NCBI GenBank assembly: GCA_964590005.1
Contig: CAZPVJ010000175.1
Coordinates: 31,304 to 95,303 of the forward strand
From: CALJFL01 sp964590005
Lineage (GTDB): Bacteria > Pseudomonadota > Gammaproteobacteria > Pseudomonadales > Halieaceae
Reading direction: 5' to 3'
DNA length: 64,000 bases
Shown piece by piece: positions 7,767 to 15,805 of this stretch; position 1 is the stretch's first letter; every line of letters starts with the position of its first letter. The notes below the pieces were generated by a model, which worked only from the letters and a program-made list of their open reading frames with translations, searched no databases and was not told where the DNA came from. Both the position numbers and the translations under genes were made by a program.

Positions 7767-9836
7767 GTGGCGATAAAACGCGTACTCAAGTACCTGGTGC
7801 TCGCCCTGGCCGCCCTCGCACTATTGGCACTGGCTGGCGGACTCTGGCTGCGATTCGAATTTGAGCGGGTCAGCCAACGGGGCAGTGTTTACGACGCCCT
7901 GCTCAATGTCCCGGTTGCCAGTCTGGATGCAACCGCGGTGGCCCCGCAGGACTGCCAGCATAACTACCCCAACAACAACGCCTGGTTCGGAGCCCTGCAC
8001 GTGCACACGGCGGCCTCCTACGATGCAACCGCCTTTGGCGTCACGGCCAGTACTGAAGACGCCTATCGCTTCGCGCAGGGAGAAGCCCTCAGGCTCAGAC
8101 TCCGTGGCGACCCTCCCGACCTCGACGTGCCTGAATTAAAAATAAGCTCCCCGCTGGATTTTATAGCCATCACAGACCATGCGGAAAGCCTCGGAGAAAA
8201 TCGTCTCTGCCTGACACCGGGCAACGACGCCTATGGCGCACTCGTTTGTCGATTGTTCCGCGGCGATATTCGCATCCCGGCTGACGAGCAACTTCAGCCG
8301 TTGATAAGACTGGCCTCGCAGGCGATTTTTGGCAAGGATCGGTCGCGCCGTGTCTGCGGCGCGGACGGCGAAAATTGTCGAAGTGAAGCGGTATTGGCCT
8401 GGCAGCATAATCAGCAAAGTACCGAGGCCTTCCACGATCGCAGTGATGCCTGCCGCTTCACCACCTTGCACGGCTATGAGTACACCCTTGCTGAACAATC
8501 CAGCAACCTGCATCGCAACGTCATTTTTGCCAACGAGGTGGTACCGCAGGCATTGGTGAGCGCGAAAGAGGCACAAAAACCCGAAGCGCTGTGGCGATGG
8601 CTCATACAGACGTGCATCGAGGGTAACGAACGGTGCGACGCGCTGGCGATTCCGCACAACAGCAACTGGAGTAGCGGCAGGATGTGGTACCCGCCCAGCC
8701 AACTCACGCGCAGTACAGAAGGGCAGAAAGAACTTGCGGCCCTGCGCGCCAGAATAGAGCCACTGGCAGAGATCATGCAGGTCAAAGGCGACTCCGAGTG
8801 CCGGAATCGAATTGCCAGCGTTTTTGGAGAGGCGGACGAGTTTTGCAATTTCGAGAAGTTGCGCCCGACCAGCGAGGAAATCGACGACTGCGGAGAGTCT
8901 GTAGGCAGCGGCGGAATGATGTTGCAGGGCTGCACGTCGCGCTACAACTTTGTTCGCTATGCCCTGAGCGCAGGCCTGGCCGAGAAGGAAAAGCTGGGCA
9001 TTAATCCCTTCGAAATGGGCATCATAGCGGCGACCGATACGCATATCGCAGCACCGGCGGCCGGTCTGGAAAAGGGTTACCGGGGCTCACATGGCATCGA
9101 CCGGGCGCGCAAGCACCGGCTGGGTGGAGAAGTTGAAGTTCCCGGCGACATCGGGACCGGATCGCCGGTACGTTACAACCCGGGTGGTATTGCCGGTATT
9201 TATGCGCCGCAAAACAGCCGGTCGGCATTGTTCGAAGCCTTGCGGAGGCGCGAAACATTTGGCACCAGTGGACCGCGGATACGTCCCCGGTTCTTCGCTG
9301 GCTGGAATATGACCGCGGGACTGTGCGCATCACCGGATATGTTGTCAACAGCCTATCGTGAAAGCCAGCCCATGGGCTCCGTCCTGCGTGCTGAGTCACC
9401 GGAGGGCGCACCCTCCTTTTTGGTCAGCGCCCTGGCAGATGCTCGTGAAGGCGGCAACTTGTTACAGCGCATCCAGATCATCAAGGGCTGGGTTGATGAA
9501 ACGGGTCGCACGCAACAGAAGGTTTACGAGGTCGCTGGCGATCCCGCTAACGAAGCTTCCGTCGACCCGGCAACCTGCGCCGTCTCCGGTAGTGGTTATC
9601 GACAATTGTGCAGCCAGTGGCGCGACCCGGATTTCAACGCCGACATAGCCGCCGTCTACTATGCGAGGGTTCTGGAGAACCCCAGTTGTCGTTGGAGCCA
9701 TTACGATTGCCTCGCCCTGGACGAGGCGGACAAACCCGCCAGTTGCCGAGACCCCAAGCTACCCTGGCGTATACAGGAGCGTGCCTGGACATCGCCTATC
9801 TGGTACTACCCTAGACCCTTCAAGGGCGCTGGATGA
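7767..9836 (+). CDS. DUF3604 PHP-like protein with N-terminal membrane anchor
   Basis: The start is the GTG at 7767; no closer in-frame ATG exists, because the ATG at 7759 is out of frame and closes quickly. The 689-residue protein opens with a hydrophobic segment (residues 8-28, LVLALAALALLALAGGLWL), either an anchor or an uncleaved signal. The rest is DUF3604: the metal-binding-type motif ALHVHTAASYDA near residue 75, DFIAITDHAESLG near residue 132, and AATDTHIAAPAAG. These histidine motifs recall the PHP metal-dependent hydrolase superfamily. The biochemical role is unknown. The gene follows DUF1329 by 72 bases, and the two families often co-occur. Confidence 0.85.
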   Translation: MAIKRVLKYLVLALAALALLALAGGLWLRFEFERVSQRGSVYDALLNVPVASLDATAVAPQDCQHNYPNNNAWFGALHVHTAASYDATAFGVTASTEDAYRFAQGEALRLRLRGDPPDLDVPELKISSPLDFIAITDHAESLGENRLCLTPGNDAYGALVCRLFRGDIRIPADEQLQPLIRLASQAIFGKDRSRRVCGADGENCRSEAVLAWQHNQQSTEAFHDRSDACRFTTLHGYEYTLAEQSSNLHRNVIFANEVVPQALVSAKEAQKPEALWRWLIQTCIEGNERCDALAIPHNSNWSSGRMWYPPSQLTRSTEGQKELAALRARIEPLAEIMQVKGDSECRNRIASVFGEADEFCNFEKLRPTSEEIDDCGESVGSGGMMLQGCTSRYNFVRYALSAGLAEKEKLGINPFEMGIIAATDTHIAAPAAGLEKGYRGSHGIDRARKHRLGGEVEVPGDIGTGSPVRYNPGGIAGIYAPQNSRSALFEALRRRETFGTSGPRIRPRFFAGWNMTAGLCASPDMLSTAYRESQPMGSVLRAESPEGAPSFLVSALADAREGGNLLQRIQIIKGWVDETGRTQQKVYEVAGDPANEASVDPATCAVSGSGYRQLCSQWRDPDFNADIAAVYYARVLENPSCRWSHYDCLALDEADKPASCRDPKLPWRIQERAWTSPIWYYPRPFKGAG

Positions 9837-9939
9837 AGTCTCGCCAGGCGTATCGCCTGTTCTGCGCCCCTGGCTATCCCGTGAAGCAGGACACCGGGAA
9901 TACTGACGAGATTAAAAAGCGGGTCAGCAAGCAAGCCCC

Positions 9940-11043
9940 TTAATCCACCAGCCCGAACTCATCACGCAAAACCTCGATAATTTCAGCCCGGGGATTGTCG
10001 GACACGGGTACAGGCTTGCCGGTGATCTTTTCGGCAATGCCGGTATACGTGGCCGAGACTTCCATCAGGACATCGGCAGGCAATGCGTTATCCGCCGCCA
10101 GGGCCTGGCGCTCTGGCATCCTGTCTTTGTTGAGCAGGATATCCGGATCGGGGAAGTGGTTAAGCAGCAACTGACGGAAGCCCTCCTTGGAATTTTCCAC
10201 CACCCGCCCATCACGGTAAGCGGCACCGTCCCAGATCCTGGAAGAATCCGGTGTACCCACCTCGTCCATGTAGATGAGCTTTTCTTCGCCCTGCCTGTCC
10301 GTAACGTAACCAAACTCGAACTTGGTATCGACAAAAACCTGGTCGAGCGCCGCCAGTTCGTCACTAATCACGTCGAAGCCCTCTCTCAGCAGCTTCTCGT
10401 AGTAATCGACATCGGCCTTGTCGGCGAAGTTAAACGCTTCATAATTATTGTCGATGTCCTGGCGGGTAATGTTCACATCATCTGCTGCGGGCACACCGGG
10501 GATGCCCTCCAGGATGCCCTTGGTGGAGGGAGTAATCAGTAACTCGGGTAACTTCTGGTCCTTCTGCAGGCCATCGGGGATCGCGATACCACAGAACTCG
10601 CGCTCGCCCCTGGCGTAAGAGCGCCACATGGAGCCGGTGATATATTGTCGAGCAATGGCCTCAATCATTACTGGCCTCGCTTTCTGTACGATCCACACCA
10701 GTGGATGCGGTATCTCCAGGATATGACTGTCTGCAAGACCGCGCTCTCGAAACAGCCTGAACCAGTGATTGGAAATCGCATTCAGAGAAGCACCCTTACC
10801 AGGCACCCCATTCATACCGCCCTCCCCGTGCCAGATACAATCAAAGGCGGAGATACGATCCGAAATCACCATAATGGCCAGTGGCGCATCAGCGGCCACC
10901 GGATAGTCGCGCTCGGCAATCAGGCGACTGCTATCTTCGGGGTTCAGCCAATAAACAGAGCGTACCTTACCGCTGTGAACGGGTTGTCCGGTACGAATCG
11001 GCAAATCGTCGTTTACCGCCAATACTTTGTCAGCAAGACTCAT
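9940..11043 (-). CDS. purC: Phosphoribosylaminoimidazole-succinocarboxamide synthase
   Basis: The 367-residue product is the long form of SAICAR synthetase. It ligates aspartate to CAIR in the eighth step of de novo purine synthesis, using ATP in the cytoplasm. Visible family features are HSGKVRSVYWLNPEDSSRLI at the N-terminus, MVISDRISAFDCIWHGEG, RQYITGSMWRSYARGE, and FVDTKFEFGYVTDRQGEE followed by DEVGTPDSSRIWD. It stands alone on the minus strand between two plus-strand units, with its promoter in the 204-base gap shared with the divergent phospholipase gene. There is nothing unusual in it. Confidence 0.96.
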   Translation of the reverse strand: MSLADKVLAVNDDLPIRTGQPVHSGKVRSVYWLNPEDSSRLIAERDYPVAADAPLAIMVISDRISAFDCIWHGEGGMNGVPGKGASLNAISNHWFRLFRERGLADSHILEIPHPLVWIVQKARPVMIEAIARQYITGSMWRSYARGEREFCGIAIPDGLQKDQKLPELLITPSTKGILEGIPGVPAADDVNITRQDIDNNYEAFNFADKADVDYYEKLLREGFDVISDELAALDQVFVDTKFEFGYVTDRQGEEKLIYMDEVGTPDSSRIWDGAAYRDGRVVENSKEGFRQLLLNHFPDPDILLNKDRMPERQALAADNALPADVLMEVSATYTGIAEKITGKPVPVSDNPRAEIIEVLRDEFGLVD

Positions 11044-11247
11044 GGGATGTCCTGTAATGTGAAGTGGGTTTGGAATTTGGGTTGGCCGAGGCTGTTCTAT
11101 ACAGCGACTCGACTCGCCAGTTGGCGATTTTAGCAGAGCCTAGCAACAGATACACCGGGTATCAGCACTGCGCTCTTTTTTCACCCCCGGCGATGCTTTA
11201 CCATAGCGCCGGCTCGCCGACCCCATACTTTTTACGGATTAAACCGC

Positions 11248-12246
11248 ATGAAACTGATACTTCCCGCCGCCCTGCTATTGCTGGCCTGGGCAAATACACT
11301 CAGTGCCGCCACGTTTACCGACTGTGCGACTATCGTGGATAACATGGAGCGCCTGGCATGCTATGACGCTGCAGCCGGGGCGAACAGCGTCGGCGAAGAC
11401 AGTGACTTCCTGACCGAATCTCCTGTTGCCCCGGTCGCCACCGAGGAGGAACCTGAACTCCTGGTAAGCAAGCGGCTCGAGATCGAGGAAGCGTCTGTCA
11501 ACTCACCCTGGGTTATAACGCCTCATAAACGCAACTACCTCTTGCCGGTCACCTATAACAGCAGCATCAACGAAGAAGCGTGGACTGACATCTTCCCGGA
11601 TGCCGAGATGGACGACGTCGAGGCCAAGTTCCAGATCAGCCTTAAGGCCCTGTTGTGGAGCGACATCCTGGGTGAAGGCACCAACCTGTGGGGCGCCTAC
11701 ACCCAGGAAAATTGGTGGCAGGTTTACAACTCGGACGAATCGGCACCCTTTCGCGAGACCAACTACCAGCCAGAGGTCATGCTCACGGTGGAAAATGACT
11801 GGGAGTTCTGGGGATTTCGCAACTCCCTGCTGGGCATAAGCCTGAACCACCAGTCCAATGGCCGCGGTGAACTGTTGTCACGCAGCTGGAACCGGGTGAT
11901 TGCTACGGCTCTATTGGAACGAGACCGCATGAGCCTGACTGCACGCGCCTGGTACCGCCTGCCCGAAGATGACGATGATGATGACAACCCCAATATGTAC
12001 AACTACTACGGGTATGGCGACCTGACCGGCGCATGGAAGTGGCGGGGCCAGGAGTTTGCAGTCACCCTGCGCAACAACTTGCGCAGCGAAAACAAAGGCA
12101 GTGTGCAGTTGGACTGGACCTTCCCGATCAACGAGCGCTTCAAAGGCTACGTACAGTATTTTAATGGCTATGGTGAGAGCCTCATTGACTATGACAACAG
12201 CACCAACCGGATTGGTATTGGTGTATCAATGACCGATCTGCTGTAA
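11248..12246 (+). CDS. pldA: Outer-membrane phospholipase A
   Basis: The 332-residue protein begins with a signal peptide (MKLILPAALLLLAWANTLSA) and a cysteine-paired N-terminal extension CATIVDNMERLACYD. The barrel follows: HKRNYLLPVTYN near residue 92, and the catalytic block ISLNHQSNGRGELLSRSWNR, with the His-Ser pair of the OMPLA family, near residues 193-212. It hydrolyses phospholipids in the outer leaflet when the barrier is disturbed and usually acts as a calcium-dependent dimer. An acidic DDDDDDN loop lies near residue 243. The truncated haemoglobin gene starts 10 bases after its stop, so they are probably co-transcribed. Confidence 0.93.
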   Translation: MKLILPAALLLLAWANTLSAATFTDCATIVDNMERLACYDAAAGANSVGEDSDFLTESPVAPVATEEEPELLVSKRLEIEEASVNSPWVITPHKRNYLLPVTYNSSINEEAWTDIFPDAEMDDVEAKFQISLKALLWSDILGEGTNLWGAYTQENWWQVYNSDESAPFRETNYQPEVMLTVENDWEFWGFRNSLLGISLNHQSNGRGELLSRSWNRVIATALLERDRMSLTARAWYRLPEDDDDDDNPNMYNYYGYGDLTGAWKWRGQEFAVTLRNNLRSENKGSVQLDWTFPINERFKGYVQYFNGYGESLIDYDNSTNRIGIGVSMTDLL

Positions 12247-12255
12247 AATCACGTC

Positions 12256-12684
12256 ATGGAGCAATATCAGACCCCCTACCAAATTCTCGGCGACCAAGGC
12301 ATTCGTGAACTCACCAGTGCCTTTTACGACATCATGGATACCCTACCGGAGGCTGCGGGCATTCGCGCCATGCACGCCGAAGACCTGGACCCTATGAAAG
12401 AAAAGCTCGCCGATTACCTGACGGGCTGGATGGGCGGCCCCCCTTTGTACGCCGACAAGCACGGCACGGTATGCATGACCGAACCCCATGAGCCCTACCA
12501 TATTGGTCCGCGAGAGCGCGACCAGTGGTTGCTTTGCATGGACAAGGCGCTGGAGCACATAGGCGCCAGCGAAGAGCTGGTCGAGATGCTCAAGGTACCT
12601 ATGTACAGAGTCGCCGACGCGGTACGCAACAAGGATGGCGTATCAGCAGCTGAGTCCGACCCCAACGTTATCGCGGCGGGTTAG
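12256..12684 (+). CDS. Group II truncated haemoglobin
   Basis: The 142-residue protein matches the 2/2 haemoglobin fold of group II: an N-terminal YQILGDQGIRELTSAFYDIMD helix, the LADYLTGWMGGPPLY B-to-E region, and the proximal-side motif EPHEPYHIGPRERDQWLLCM, which contains the candidate haem-ligating histidine and the WG8-type tryptophan. Such proteins bind oxygen or nitric oxide and are linked to oxidative or nitrosative stress. It sits 10 bases after pldA and is closed by a strong hairpin terminator. I cannot tell oxygen delivery from NO detoxification from the sequence. Confidence 0.9.
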   Translation: MEQYQTPYQILGDQGIRELTSAFYDIMDTLPEAAGIRAMHAEDLDPMKEKLADYLTGWMGGPPLYADKHGTVCMTEPHEPYHIGPRERDQWLLCMDKALEHIGASEELVEMLKVPMYRVADAVRNKDGVSAAESDPNVIAAG

Positions 12685-12713
12685 TAGCACGCTCATTCCA
12701 AAATGATCAGCAC

Positions 12714-12740
12714 AAAAAAGGGGCCTATAGGCCCCTTTTT
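12714..12740. terminator. Bidirectional intrinsic terminator
   Basis: An A-run, GGGGCC, a TATA loop, GGCCCC and a T-run form a six-base-pair GC stem that extends through A-T pairs to about eleven. It lies between convergent genes (truncated haemoglobin on plus, lipoprotein on minus) and has U-tracts in both directions, so it should stop both transcripts. Confidence 0.92.
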
Positions 12741-12755
12741 ATTGCACCAACTAAT

Positions 12756-13454
12756 TCATTCCCTTTCTTTTAACAGCAGTGGCTGCACCAGGGGATCATT
12801 GGTACGGCCCTGCAAGTTAAGTAAGCCACGCCGCATGCTGTTACCCCAGGAGCGAAACAGCAGGTCGATTGCCTCATCTTCATTCTCAACCTGGTTGAAT
12901 GCCCAGATATCATCGGTGGATTTGGTATCTACAGAGCGCACCATCACGTTGCCAGTAGCGGTATTAACCAACGCCATGCTGACAGTTACCGCGCCGCCGC
13001 GACGCTTACCGGCTTCTACTTCCGCACGGGTCGCATTAGGGTGAATAGCAACCACCGTGGTCTTGATAATCATCTCTGATTCTTCGCGCGTCTCGACCAC
13101 GTTGAAAGCTGACTCGTAAGTGAGTGCCACGGTAAATTCTTCACGCAAGGCATTCTGAATGATGCTGTCTTCGATATCAGTGACATCCCACTCATCGTCG
13201 GGATCGCCACCCTCAGGCTGGATAATCTGGATCTTCGACAGATTGGCTGGCGCGACATAAATCTTGCGGAAGGAGGCACCTCCCTCGGCTGACTCCGGGT
13301 TCAGGTAAAGCTCATCAGCCCGGGGGTTACGCGCTTCATAAAATCCGGGATCATCGCGTTCCGGTGCAACGCTACTACCAGCCACGGGATTTTCAGCGCA
13401 GCCGACCAGGCCAAAAGTCACTGCCAGCAGCAGGGGTATCAATCTCTGGTACAT
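12756..13454 (-). CDS. Outer-membrane lipoprotein, probably DUF3313-like
   Basis: I place the start at the third in-frame methionine (13454): a GAGGAAG ribosome-binding sequence lies at the right distance before it, while the earliest start at 13487 would put extra polar residues before the signal. The 232-residue precursor has a lipobox, VTFGLVGC, so Cys near residue 18 would be lipidated. The mature part contains IYVAPANLSKIQIIQP, LREEFTVALTYESAFNVVETREES and GGAVTVSMALVNTATGNVMVR, resembling DUF3313-type lipoproteins. Function is unknown. It is transcribed towards the terminator shared with the haemoglobin gene. Confidence 0.75.
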   Translation of the reverse strand: MYQRLIPLLLAVTFGLVGCAENPVAGSSVAPERDDPGFYEARNPRADELYLNPESAEGGASFRKIYVAPANLSKIQIIQPEGGDPDDEWDVTDIEDSIIQNALREEFTVALTYESAFNVVETREESEMIIKTTVVAIHPNATRAEVEAGKRRGGAVTVSMALVNTATGNVMVRSVDTKSTDDIWAFNQVENEDEAIDLLFRSWGNSMRRGLLNLQGRTNDPLVQPLLLKERE

Positions 13455-13567
13455 TCCCATCTTCCTCACACTATTCAATGACGGCAATCCGCCCGGGGGA
13501 GACTGCCTCTGAGAGACGCCAGAGTATAACCCAGAATGCCACCTTGGCCACAGAAGGGACTCCAGAT

Positions 13568-13596
13568 TTGGGCAGACAGCGCTAATCCGCTACAAT
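13568..13596 (+). promoter_or_regulatory. Putative sigma-70 promoter of the TonB receptor gene
   Basis: TTGGGC at 13568-13573 and TACAAT at 13591-13596 are separated by 17 bases. They lie just before the receptor start at 13626, leaving a leader of about 20-25 bases. The -10 is a five-of-six match to consensus; the -35 matches less well. Confidence 0.5.
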
Positions 13597-13625
13597 CGCG
13601 TACCACCGTGTATCCCGGGTACTTT

Positions 13626-15683
13626 ATGCGTTACCACCACCGTTTAATGCCGGCCCTGTTGGCTGTCATCGCTGCGCCCTTGTGCGCTACCGAACCGCTG
13701 ACTGAACAGGTCATCGTCACCGCCACCCGCGTGGAAGAAGGCGCCATAACCCTGCCGCTGGCCTGGTCAGCGATTGATGAAGATGCTATCGAACTCACCG
13801 GGCAAGTCCACGTGAATGAACTTATGCAGCGTGTTCCAGGGGCCTGGATCAGCCGCGGTAACGGCCAGGAAAGCCTGACCGCGCTGCGCTCTCCGGTGCT
13901 GACCGGGGCTGGGGGCTGCGGGGCTTTCTACATGGCGTGGGATAGCATCAGCCTGCGGGCACCGGGGTTTTGTAACGTCAATCAACTCTTTGATGCTAAC
14001 ACCGAGCAGGCGGGCCGCATTGAGGTGATCAAGGGGCCCGCAACGGCGCTATATGGGTCCAATGCCCTGCACGGCGTGATCAACGTGATGAGCGCCGCGC
14101 CTACCGAAACGCTGGACCAGGTCATTTCCATAGAGGCCGGCCCAGACGACTACTACCGCGGCAAATACCGCTATAGCAACACTCACGGCCGCCATGGCGT
14201 CAGCCTACGGGTGAACGGCACTACCGATGGCGGTTATAAGGAAGACTCTGGATACGATCAACAGAAACTGACGCTGCGCCACGACTACCAGGGAGACGAC
14301 TGGACGATCATCAGCGCCGTCGAAGGGACCAACCTCAACCAGGAAACGTCCGGCTTTATCCGGGGCTACAAGGCTTATGAAGATAACGCGCTGAAAGATA
14401 CCAACCCCAACCCGGAGGCCTATAGAGACGCCTGGTCTTTGCGAGCCTACAGCAGCGCGAGTCGCGACCTGAATGACACTAATCGACTCACCATTACCCC
14501 GTACCTGCGCAAGAACGAGATGGAGTTCCTGCAACACTTCCTGCCCTGGCAGCCGGTGGAGGAAAACGGTCACTCCAGTATCGGCCTGAGAGCCACCGTG
14601 ACCACGGAACTCGACGACTGGCGCTGGGTCAACGGCGTAGACCTGGAATATACCGATGGCTGGCTCAAGGAAGTCCAGGCCGACGAATTCAGCCCCAACC
14701 AACCTGCCGGCGTCCATTACGACTACGAGGTTGATGCAACCGTGGCAGCAGCCTACAGCCAGTTGCGGTTTGAACCAGGCGATCGCTTGACGCTGATGGC
14801 CGGCGCCCGTTTTGAGTACACCGACTACGACTATGACAATAAAACCGGAGACGGCCCGGCCTGCAGCCCGGAAGCAACCGCCTGTCGTTTCTATCGTCCC
14901 GCCGACCGGTCCGACGATTTCAGCGATTGGTCGCTAAACGCCGGAGCCAGCTACGCCCTGCTCGAACAGCACGTGCTGTACGCCAGGCTAGCGCGGGGAT
15001 TCCGCGCTCCACAGACAAACGAACTGTATCGCCTGCAGTCCGGCCAGGAAGTCGCTGACCTGGATTCTGAAGAAATGGATAGCCTGGAAGTGGGTCTGCG
15101 TGGTCAGTGGCAGTCGCTGGGCTATGACCTGTCACTGTTCAACATGGACAAAGACGAGGTCATCTTCCAGGACGCCGACCGGCAGAATGTGAGCGGCGCC
15201 AAGACGCGTCACTATGGCGCCGAGTTGCAGCTGGATTACACCTTCGCCCAGCAGTGGTACGCCGGGCTTGCCTTTACCGCCGCCCGTCACAAATACGATA
15301 GCCGGATCCAGCTGTTGGGATCAGATGGTGACATCAAGGGCAACGATATCGACACCGCACCCCGCCTATTTGGCAGTGCTCGGCTGGGCTGGGACTTGTC
15401 TGAACTTACCGGTCGCACGGCCCTGGCAGAACTGGAGTGGATCTACCTGGACGAATACTACCTGGAGCCAGATAACGAGCATGAATACGATGGTCACTCC
15501 CTGCTTAACCTGCGCGTCAGCGGCGAGTTTGGACAGCGCTGGGGGGCAGCACTGCGCCTGACCAACCTGTTGGACGAGGACTACGCCGAGCGCGCCGATT
15601 TTGGCTTCGGCAGTTACCGTTACTTCGTGGGCCAACCGCTGGGCGCATACCTGGAGCTCAACTACCGACTGGGCACGATCTAA
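13626..15683 (+). CDS. TonB-dependent outer-membrane receptor
   Basis: The ATG at 13626 puts a normal signal peptide (MRYHHRLMPALLAVIAAPLCA) at the N-terminus; a longer frame to 13536 adds 30 residues with no signal character. The 685-residue protein has a TonB box-like EQVIVTATRVEEGA, a plug domain with VNELMQRVPGAWISRGNG and IEVIKGPATALYGSNALHGVINVM, and a C-terminal barrel ending in an aromatic-rich strand. A cysteine-bracketed plug loop (GGCGAFYMAWDSISLRAPGF, with a second Cys just after) is typical of several siderophore, cobalamin and small-ligand receptors. The ligand cannot be read from the sequence. It is a single gene with its own predicted promoter. Confidence 0.9.
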   Translation: MRYHHRLMPALLAVIAAPLCATEPLTEQVIVTATRVEEGAITLPLAWSAIDEDAIELTGQVHVNELMQRVPGAWISRGNGQESLTALRSPVLTGAGGCGAFYMAWDSISLRAPGFCNVNQLFDANTEQAGRIEVIKGPATALYGSNALHGVINVMSAAPTETLDQVISIEAGPDDYYRGKYRYSNTHGRHGVSLRVNGTTDGGYKEDSGYDQQKLTLRHDYQGDDWTIISAVEGTNLNQETSGFIRGYKAYEDNALKDTNPNPEAYRDAWSLRAYSSASRDLNDTNRLTITPYLRKNEMEFLQHFLPWQPVEENGHSSIGLRATVTTELDDWRWVNGVDLEYTDGWLKEVQADEFSPNQPAGVHYDYEVDATVAAAYSQLRFEPGDRLTLMAGARFEYTDYDYDNKTGDGPACSPEATACRFYRPADRSDDFSDWSLNAGASYALLEQHVLYARLARGFRAPQTNELYRLQSGQEVADLDSEEMDSLEVGLRGQWQSLGYDLSLFNMDKDEVIFQDADRQNVSGAKTRHYGAELQLDYTFAQQWYAGLAFTAARHKYDSRIQLLGSDGDIKGNDIDTAPRLFGSARLGWDLSELTGRTALAELEWIYLDEYYLEPDNEHEYDGHSLLNLRVSGEFGQRWGAALRLTNLLDEDYAERADFGFGSYRYFVGQPLGAYLELNYRLGTI

Positions 15684-15761
15684 GCCCCGGGCGGGCCCGC
15701 TCTCGTCCCGCCGTCCAACACCTGCCAAAGTCCTTTGCTGAAAAGCATTGTTAGATTCCCG

Positions 15762-15779
15762 AACCGGTCTAGACTGGTT
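15762..15779. promoter_or_regulatory. 18-bp near-perfect palindrome before the fatty acyl-CoA reductase
   Basis: The sequence AACCGGTCTAGACTGGTT differs from its reverse complement only at one symmetric pair of positions. It lies 27 bases before the reductase ATG, where an operator would be expected. The regulator is unknown. Confidence 0.5.
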
Positions 15780-15805
15780 ATGTAACGATCCAAGAGGGAG
15801 TCACA

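Noticed and set aside
8136..9044. 302-residue open frame on the minus strand inside the DUF3604 gene
   Set aside because: It is a shadow of the GC-rich coding strand, with no recognisable domain; the plus-strand frame carries clear motifs.
9845..9859. CAGGCG-TAT-CGCCTG hairpin after the DUF3604 gene as a terminator
   Set aside because: The stem is only six pairs and there is no T-run; too weak to call.
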